DNA of 64,000 bases. Origin: Arabidopsis thaliana (lineage: Eukaryota > Streptophyta > Magnoliopsida > Brassicales > Brassicaceae). The stretch is from positions 27,389,971 through 27,453,970 of the forward strand of contig NC_003070.9 of NCBI RefSeq assembly GCF_000001735.4, written 5' to 3'. Position numbers and translations under genes: made by a program. The notes below the pieces were generated by a model. The model made no database searches and had not been told where the DNA came from. It saw only the letters and a program-made list of their open reading frames with translations. Shown here piece by piece: positions 56,293-64,000 of this stretch; within the stretch, counting starts at the first letter, position 1; every line of letters begins with the position of its first letter.

Positions 56293-59200
56293 ATGGGTAC
56301 TATTTTCTCTCCCTGTGTGGCTTTTTCCTTTTATCAGATTTATGGCATTTGATTGATTCCTGATAGTTGGTTGGTTCTTTGTTGTTTCGCTAGCAATGTA
56401 GATCCATATATACGAGTACCTTTTTCTCTGCTTTCTTCAGAAAGAATGTCATTGTTATTGGTTTCAGAAAGTAATGCCTCTGCATGCGTAAACAATACTA
56501 AGACCAAGTCGTTTCTCTCGTTTCATTTCAAAATTGTTTGCTTTGGTTGTTGAATAAAATATCTCAATTAGGAGACAGTGATTGTGTTTAAAGGGCTTCT
56601 GTGACGAGCTACATAATCCATATTAGATGCAGATAAAAGCGAGGGATGTTGTTCTGTACAGCTCATCGACGGAGATGGTATATACAATGTCTCTCGCATC
56701 GATCATTTCATTAAAGATGTGAAACTTGCAGACTGTGGCCTTTCTTATGCTGTTGTCTCTATTATGGGTCCTCAAAGTAGCGGTATGCATTCCTTTAGAG
56801 AAGATGGACTTTTGTAATAATCAGAATTTGTTTGAATGTAGTTAGTTCATTTACAGAAATGTTTTGTGATTTGACAGGGAAAAGTACACTATTGAACCAT
56901 TTGTTTGGAACAAACTTTATGGAGATGGATGCATTCAAGGGAAGGTATGATTTCATCTGATAGTATTTGCTTTTAACTTCCGTGTAAAAGTTTGTTGCCT
57001 GATTAGGAACTCGTCTATAGGTCTCAGACCACAAAAGGTATCTGGCTTGCAAGATGTGCCGGTATAGAGCCTTGCACCCTTGTAATGGATTTAGAGGGCA
57101 CCGATGGCAGAGAGCGAGGAGAGGTAATTTTTGTCTCGCTGTTTTGGTTTAGTGTGTGGCATTGATCACTTTCTTTTACATAAATTTTCTATAAATGGTG
57201 TCCTCTTTTGGCCAAGCAGGATGATACGGCATTCGAAAAACAGAGTGCTCTTTTCGCTCTTGCTATCTCTGATATCGTCTTGATCAACATGTAAGATTGT
57301 AGTGGAAACATCAAAATATGCAGCTTTCGGTTTTGGTGAAAGGAAAGTGTTTCGTTACAAATTCTCAATGCTTGTGCTTTTAGGTGGTGTCACGACATTG
57401 GCCGTGAACAAGCTGCTAATAAACCTCTCTTGAAAACTGTCTTTCAGGTATTTTTTTTGATGCTCAGGAAGTTAAAAACTCTTTGTGTATCACAAAAATA
57501 TTTTCTTACCCTAAGTTTGAATCTTTGGAGTTGGGTTTGGCAGGTGATGATGCGATTGTTTAGTCCACGTAAAACAACAATGCTGTTTGTAATACGAGAT
57601 AAAACCCGGGTACACTCTCTTCTTTTTTCTTTGTATCATTCTTCTTACATTGCAGATTTGTAACAGCTAACTGGTACATACATTGTCTATTGATGATTTT
57701 GGCTGCAGACACCGTTGGAAAATTTAGAGCCTGTCTTAAGAGAAGATATTCAGAAGGTAAAAGAGGAGTGAGTGACTTTCAGCTAATTCCAAGTTGATAA
57801 GCTGATCACCGTTTTGTTTTGTTCTTCATTGTGGCAGATATGGGATTCTGTTCCAAAGCCTGAAGCACACAAGGAAACTCCTCTAAGTGACTTTTTCAAT
57901 GTATGTTATGTTACAGCTAGGCTTATTAGCAAGAAGGATTTCCAAATTTCAGGAATGTCATGGCTGTTTCTTTCTTTGATGGTTAGGTTGAAGTTGTTGC
58001 TCTTTCCAGTTATGAGGAGAAGGAAGAACAGTTTAAAGAGCAGGTGTGTGTATGTGAGAGGCCAGGATTTTTGCAGATGTCTGATACTTATGTTGTGTAT
58101 CTCAAATTTCATCTATTTCATGACTGATTCGATTTTGTTTTGTAACTTAGATTGCTAGTTTGAGACAACGGTTCATGCATTCTATTGCACCGGGAGGTCT
58201 TGCTGGAGACAGAAGAGGAGTGATTCCAGCCTCAGGTTTTGCATTTAGTGCAGATCAGATCTGGAGAGTCATCAAAGAGAATAAGGATCTTGACCTTCCA
58301 GCCCACAAGGTATCTTATAGTGCTAGCTTTTTAACATTCTTTAAACTCCTTCTAAGCTCATTCTGCTTGCAGGTCATGGTGGCTACTGTGCGGTGCGAAG
58401 AAATTGCAAATGAGAAGTTTGCGCATTTCATTACAAACGAGGTAATGTTAACGTTCTGCATATCTTAAACTTTCACTCTTCTTCATTGTTTGAAAGCTGT
58501 CTTTGTAAGTCCCATAATCACTAACTAACCTTGTTGCTTCATTTACAGGACTGGCGCAAACTGGATGAGGAGGTGCAAGCCGGTCCAGTTTCTAATTTTG
58601 GAAAGAGGCTTACTACCATTCTCGGTTCTTGCTTATCAGAGTAAGCACACTTACATTTAATCAAGCTACACACACCACACACTGTAGTTGAATTCGAAAG
58701 TAATGTCAAGTTCAGTAATATCATTAAGATTTTTTTTTCTTAGATCTTCCTTGTGGATTTGATCTTCACAGTTCCTCTATTTTATTAGATATGACGGGGA
58801 GGCTACATTCTTCGATGAAGGTGTCAGATCTTCGAAGAGACAGCAGCTTGAAGAAAAGCTTCTCCAAGTAATATATAATAAGATCTTTTAATCATGTTGT
58901 TAAAATTATATGCAGACGTGTCAATGAAGTAAATGAATGGAGATTGATACTATGCCTTCCTTACTATAATATTACCTTACAGCTTGTGAATCCAGCGTTT
59001 CAAGATGTATTGGGACATATAAGATGGGGAATACTTGAAAAGTTTAAGGCTTCTTTTGATAAGGCTTTAGGCATTGGTGAAGGGTTTTCTTCAGCTTCCC
59101 AAGATTGGTTCAAGGCTTGCATGACCCAATTCGATGAAGAGTGTGCAGGTGCCATCATTGAACAAGCCAATTGGGACACATCAAAAGTACGGGACAAGCT

Positions 59201-60892
59201 AGTACGTGACATTGAGGCTCACATTTCCTCTGTGCGGACTTCCAAGTTATCTGAACTTACCAGTCTATACGAGGTAACAGAAAGAATAAAGAAAGCTTGC
59301 GAAATTGAGCTTAGTTACTGATTTTTAGCCTCTAATTTGCAGTCAAAAGTTCATGAAGCTTTATCAGAACCGGTGGAAGCTTTGTTGGATGGAGCCAACG
59401 ATGAAACGTGGAGCACAGTAAAGAAGCTTCATCGGCGTGAAACTGAATCTGCAGTATCTGGACTCAGTAGTGCATTAGCTGGTTTTGACATGGAAGAAGA
59501 AACAAGAGATAGAATGGTGAAGAGCCTTCAGGATTATGCAAGAGGTGTCATTGAAACGAAGGCAAAAGAAGAGGCTGTGCGGGTTTTGATGCGTATGAAG
59601 GAAAGGTATAGCAAGGCTTCTTAATGTGCCCAGTGATCTTTCAAAACCAGTTTCAAACAACCATTTAATCTTGAATCTGGTTGTAATTTTTTTTCAGGTT
59701 TGGTACAATCTTCAGCCATGATTCTGATTCAATGCCACGTGTTTGGACCGGAAAAGAGGATCTTCGAGCAATTACTAAATCAGCTCGATCTGCTGTACGA
59801 TTGTTATTCCTCTTTACATTTTGTTTAGTAGGCTTGAGAAGTCCAAACACCTTCTTATGGTTTTTTGTTTTCAGTCCTTGAAGTTGCTCTCAGTAATGGC
59901 TGTCATTCGATTGGGGGATGAACCTGATAACATCGAGAAGACACTAACTGTAGCTCTGCTGGATCCAACAAAGAATGATACTTCTAAGAAAAGCATCACA
60001 ACATCTGATCCACTGGCTTCAAGCACTTGGGATGAGGTGTGTATAACTCTGCTGCGATGTGTTTCAACTTCAGTTGATTCTCGATCTTAACAGATATGAA
60101 CTCATTACTTTTATAGGTTCCATCATCAAGAACTTTGATCACACCGGTGCAATGTAAATCTATATGGAGACAGTTCAAGACAGAAACAGAGTATACAGTG
60201 ACTCAAGCCATATCCGCACAGGCATGATTACTTTCCTCATAAGTTAGCTCTTCACTCTGCTTATATGAATACTTATATAAAGTGTTTATACTAATTCAGG
60301 AGGCGAACAGGCGTGGAAATAACTGGTTACCTCCTCCATGGGCAATTCTTGCATTGATCGTCCTTGGATTCAACGAATTCATGACTCTTTTAAGGTCCAT
60401 CAAAGCTTAGTATTCACTGCTTCATATCCAATGATGATATGTAACATTCTGATTTCTTTACCTTTTTGATGTAACAGAAACCCTCTCTATCTTGGTGTCA
60501 TGTTTGTCGCTTTCCTTCTGGCAAAAGCACTGTGGACGCAATTGGATATCCCTGGCGAATTCCGCAATGGTGCAGTAAGTGTTTGCCAACCTTCTCAAAT
60601 CCCATTAAAGTAGTAGTAGCGTTTCAAGAATCATGGACTCGAGAAAACTTCAAGACTCAAGAATTCTTGATAATAATACTCATATGATCTATACTACCTG
60701 TGGTTTCTTCAGCTTCCAGGGCTCATATCGATATCCGCAAAGTTTGTTCCCACAGTAATGAACCTTATCAAGAACCTTGCAGCGCAAGGCGAAGACCCTC
60801 CTGCAGCTAATCCAGAGAACCGTCGTTCGAGCAACAACACTTCTTCATCAGAAAATCCACCAGATCACAAAAGCTCCTCAAAAGAGGACTAA
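56293..60892 (+). CDS. ROOT HAIR DEFECTIVE 3-like dynamin-type GTPase (AT1G72960)
   Basis: ER membrane fusion GTPase of the RHD3/Sey1/atlastin family. Twenty-two coding exons; the body 56627-60892 is certain. With a 4-nt first exon ATGG (56293-56296, then GTACTA) the frame opens [19 protein letters not shown] and totals exactly 795 aa; that tiny exon is inferred. GTPase motifs: G1 MGPQSSGKST, G2 SQTTKG, G3 [10 protein letters not shown]4 RDKT. A long helical middle (about 300-680) follows. The C-terminal hairpin is [17 protein letters not shown] and [17 protein letters not shown], then a hydrophilic Ser-rich tail. The intron after ...ISAQ (60222) has a GC donor. Paralogue of RHD3 itself. Confidence 0.94.
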
Positions 60893-62901
60893 AGAGGAGA
60901 GAAACAAAGAATCTTCTTACTCTCCAAAGGTTTGATCTCCAGTTCTTGACGTTTTTTTCTCCTTATTCCCTCACTCATGAGTCCAAAACGCTGCGTTTAT
61001 AGGGACCTTTTGCTCTGTTTTATTAGAACTTCTCATTATACACACGAGTGAATTAGAACTTGAAAACGTTGTGGCATCATTTGAATATTTTTCCTTCAAA
61101 TAAACAAAAAAAAAAAGATGAAGATGAAAAACAATAATAAATATATGTACGTTCTATAATAACTCGTTTCATGAAAGTGGAAGCATGGGATGAGATGCCA
61201 ATCCCATGAAAAGTGAGCAAAAATTAATATTTACATTAACTGCTGAGTGGGTAAAGTTTAATAACCATTTTCTAAAAATAACTTTTATTCAGAATCCAAC
61301 TCATGGATTGGTGTGTGTATTTATTATCATCATTTCTATACACATATCCACCCCCAATAACTCTGTCAATTATACACCTCAAAATCACTGTAAGTTATAA
61401 AAAAATGAATTTCTACAATTAATCAAAGACCGTCCAAAGCCTTCGTGGCTAATTGGTGTTAAACTATTCACATTTTTAGTCAAGTATTTTTGCATATTAT
61501 ATGAGATTAATTTTGCCACACAAGATCGTTAATAAACTCGACATGATGATTCTGTTTATGTGGCTTCTATTAACTAGGAAATGAAACAATGTAGTTATAG
61601 TTGTGACTGATATGAAGTCAGAGAAAATGGCTACGTAATCTTATATGACCAGACCAACGTACGTGATGCGATGTGACATTTTTCATTCAACACTAAAGTT
61701 AAAACCTTGATTGTTTTTGTATTACATTTGGCAACTAATCCAATATGTTTTGTTAGTTGTTAGTACTAAGTACTGACTGATGATCACATTCACGCTCAAC
61801 CAAATAAAACGGATGATATTGTTTTTGGTTAGGTGAAAGAACAATTAAATTAGTTGCCAAAAACATAACCCGTGAAGATTTATGTTAGTAACCAACCTAC
61901 AGTCATAATTAATAAGTTTATGACTAATAGTAATTAAATGACTTGCCAAAAACATGGCTCTGTATAGTATAGTTTTTAGATTTTGGTTAGGTGAAGATGA
62001 TTAATTGATACACTATGAATCTATGAAGACTTGATCCAACGGCTACCAGATCTCCGACTTCAACTGTTTTCATATCGCCATTAATGATACAGACAAGCTG
62101 TACTACTATCCTTTTTATCTCTTTATTGTTTTATATGATTTTACAGTAATACTATTACTAAGTACTAACAAATTGTTTTTCTTTGCAGCTGGTCCCAAAA
62201 GTCAAAATCATGGGACAAAAAAACGAGTTATTATTCTTATTATCATCACCAAGGTAAAAAAATGTGAAAGGAAATCCTTTTAAGGCTTAGTTTCAATATA
62301 AATACAAAGATGTTATTTGATAGTGATTGTTCTTTGTAACGAAGTACTTATCATTAATTTCAATTTGCAACAAACAATTCTGTAACAATAAGTCTAATGT
62401 GAGGAAAGTTACTAGCTGGTAAAATAAATTAGTAGGTAACTATTTTTTATGAGTAAATGAGGGAACTATTAATTGAGTAAGATGATTCATATGTCCTTTT
62501 CATTTGCTATATTCGACAGAATGGGACACACCTAAAATCAAATTTACGTTTTAGTGTAGACCACCCCAACATCTCTTTATTACACAACTTGTGTTTTTTT
62601 TTACTATATGATTTTTTTACCGAATGTTGTTGTCTAACCAAAATTCAATGTACCGTATAAGACTATAAGTTATACAACTCGTAGAAATGGTTACATATAT
62701 GTAACAATATATAGAGACACATGTGGGTGTAATTAATATAGTTGCTCTGTTGGATCGTTAGTGTTATTTATAGGAGAAGAAAACACACAAAACAAGACCA
62801 TTCATCAAAAGCCACATAAGAAGTTGATGCAGAAGCAATAATAACAAAACAAAAAAACATTAAAAAAAAAAGCTCTTCAGTTTTGGTTTCTGCAGTCTCC
62901 A
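60893..62901. other. Intergenic: RHD3-like 3' UTR and HOTHEAD promoter
   Basis: First about 200 bp are 3' UTR. The rest is AT-rich. TTTTTGGTTAGGTGAA-like sequence occurs near 61825 and 61978 and TTGCCAAAAACAT near 61854 and 61944, a degenerate direct repeat. Short leader with a purine/A-rich stretch 62817-62870 before the HTH ATG. No gene seen. Confidence 0.5.
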
Positions 62902-64000
62902 ATGGCTCTCAAGCTCTTTCTCTTTGCTCTTCTTCTCTGTCTCCCGACTTCTCTCTCCTCCACTGCCTCTAAAGGTCACTTCTCTTTCTCTCTTTAAACA
63001 CAATCCTCCCATTACAAAGTTCTCTCTGTTTTTATCTTTCTCTTGGTCGTTGATGATTCTGTCTTGTTTTTAGCTATAGCTCTGTTTTTCGAAACTAGTT
63101 ACTTATTCATAGACATGATATACATTCATAAGCTTCTTTTTTATATATTAAAGACTCTGTTTCTTGATCCATCATGACCGAATCTTGAGTAACCAGGACA
63201 CTAGTGCACAGTCCAGTCTTTTTTTAACGCGTAAACTGTTGTGTGTTTTTTGGGTTATGTTCTGCTATAAACACATTAATGGTGTAATTACTTCTACCAA
63301 CTACCCATAATTGTTTTATTTATTGAATAGTACAACTAAAAAAAACAATGATTTTGTAGGTAAAGAGAAGAAGTCGAAGTTTAATCCATACAGATACACA
63401 TTCATCGATAAAGCAAGCACATTCTCATCATCTTCCTCATCTTCATTTTCATCCAACGGTCAAGATTCGTCCTACGACTACATAGTCATCGGAGGTGGAA
63501 CCGCAGGGTGTCCTCTCGCCGCAACGTTGTCGCAGAATTTCAGCGTTCTTGTTTTAGAGAGAGGTGGCGTTCCGTTTACAAACGCAAACGTTTCTTTCCT
63601 CAGGAATTTTCACATCGGACTTGCTGACATTTCAGCTTCTTCCGCGTCTCAAGCGTTTGTTTCCACTGACGGCGTTTACAACGCCCGTGCTAGAGTTCTC
63701 GGTGGCGGTTCCTGTATTAACGCCGGTTTTTACTCCAGAGCCGATGCTGCGTAAGTATAATTTTTACCTTTTTAAGACAAGAAAATTATGTTGTTTATTA
63801 TATACTACTAAAAGGATTTATTGGTATAATCGATGCCTCGTGTCCTAGTGGATATGTTACATTTATGAAAACGCACCGAGCGAGAATGTTGTGTTTTCTT
63901 AATAATTTTGGGGGCAATGGTCCGTAAGACTTTTAATTCTCTTTAATTTTTCACACTAATCAACACAATATTTTTAACAAATACTTTTCTTCAGTAAAAA
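62902..64000 (+). CDS. HTH: HOTHEAD (HTH/EDA17), GMC-type FAD oxidoreductase, 5' part
   Basis: AT1G72970, cut by the window edge. Exon 1 62902-62974 codes a signal peptide (MALKLFLFALLLCLPTSLSS). Exon 2 63360-63750 joins in frame (SK|GKEKKSKF). It holds the FAD-binding dinucleotide motif YDYIVIGGGTAGCPLAATLS, then VLVLERGG and the GMC signature region ARVLGGGSCINAGFYSRA. About 155 of 594 residues are in the window; 63751-64000 is intron. Mutants show floral organ fusion, and the enzyme is linked to cutin fatty-acid oxidation (literature knowledge). The Ser run at residues 44-54 is a feature of this protein. Confidence 0.95.

Overview
The window is plant nuclear DNA, and I recognise it as Arabidopsis thaliana chromosome 1 at about AT1G72770 to AT1G72970. 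Spliced gene models rebuilt from the sequence give protein lengths that match the ones I remember (511, 516, 349, 340, 385, 795 aa and others). Locus names come from memory, not from a search. Exon borders come from reading GT-AG junctions and keeping frame.

Left part (1-18 kb), ordinary single-copy genes: HAB1, the ABA co-receptor PP2C phosphatase; a tRNA-Ser(AGA); a membrane-anchored proline-rich protein; a repeat-bearing RRM protein; threonine synthase 2 (minus); a mitochondrial carrier; NF-YA3 (minus) with a miR169 site in its 3' UTR.

Middle part (19.5-55.8 kb), a large TIR-type immune receptor cluster. First come two head-to-head pairs, each a full TIR-NBS-LRR gene on the minus strand and a short TIR-NBS (TN) gene on the plus strand (AT1G72840/72850 and AT1G72860/72870). 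In both pairs the TN partner has lost the catalytic glutamate of the TIR domain. A SurE-like phosphatase gene and an AT-rich stretch with a foldback DNA element follow. Then comes an array of seven plus-strand TN-type genes (AT1G72890 to AT1G72950). All six that keep a P-loop carry arginine in place of the Walker A lysine. The array grew by tandem duplication: AT1G72910+72920 and AT1G72930+72940 are two copies of one block, with a crossover junction inside AT1G72920. AT1G72930 became a TIR-only gene because an LTR-like insertion sits in its second exon; the rest of its NB exon survives as a relic with a 77-nt deletion and a young SINE. Pieces of the 5' leader of the neighbouring RHD3-like gene lie downstream of several TN copies, which marks the duplicated unit.

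Right part (56-64 kb): an RHD3/atlastin-type ER-shaping GTPase gene of 22 exons with a GC-AG intron, and the first two exons of HOTHEAD, cut by the window edge.
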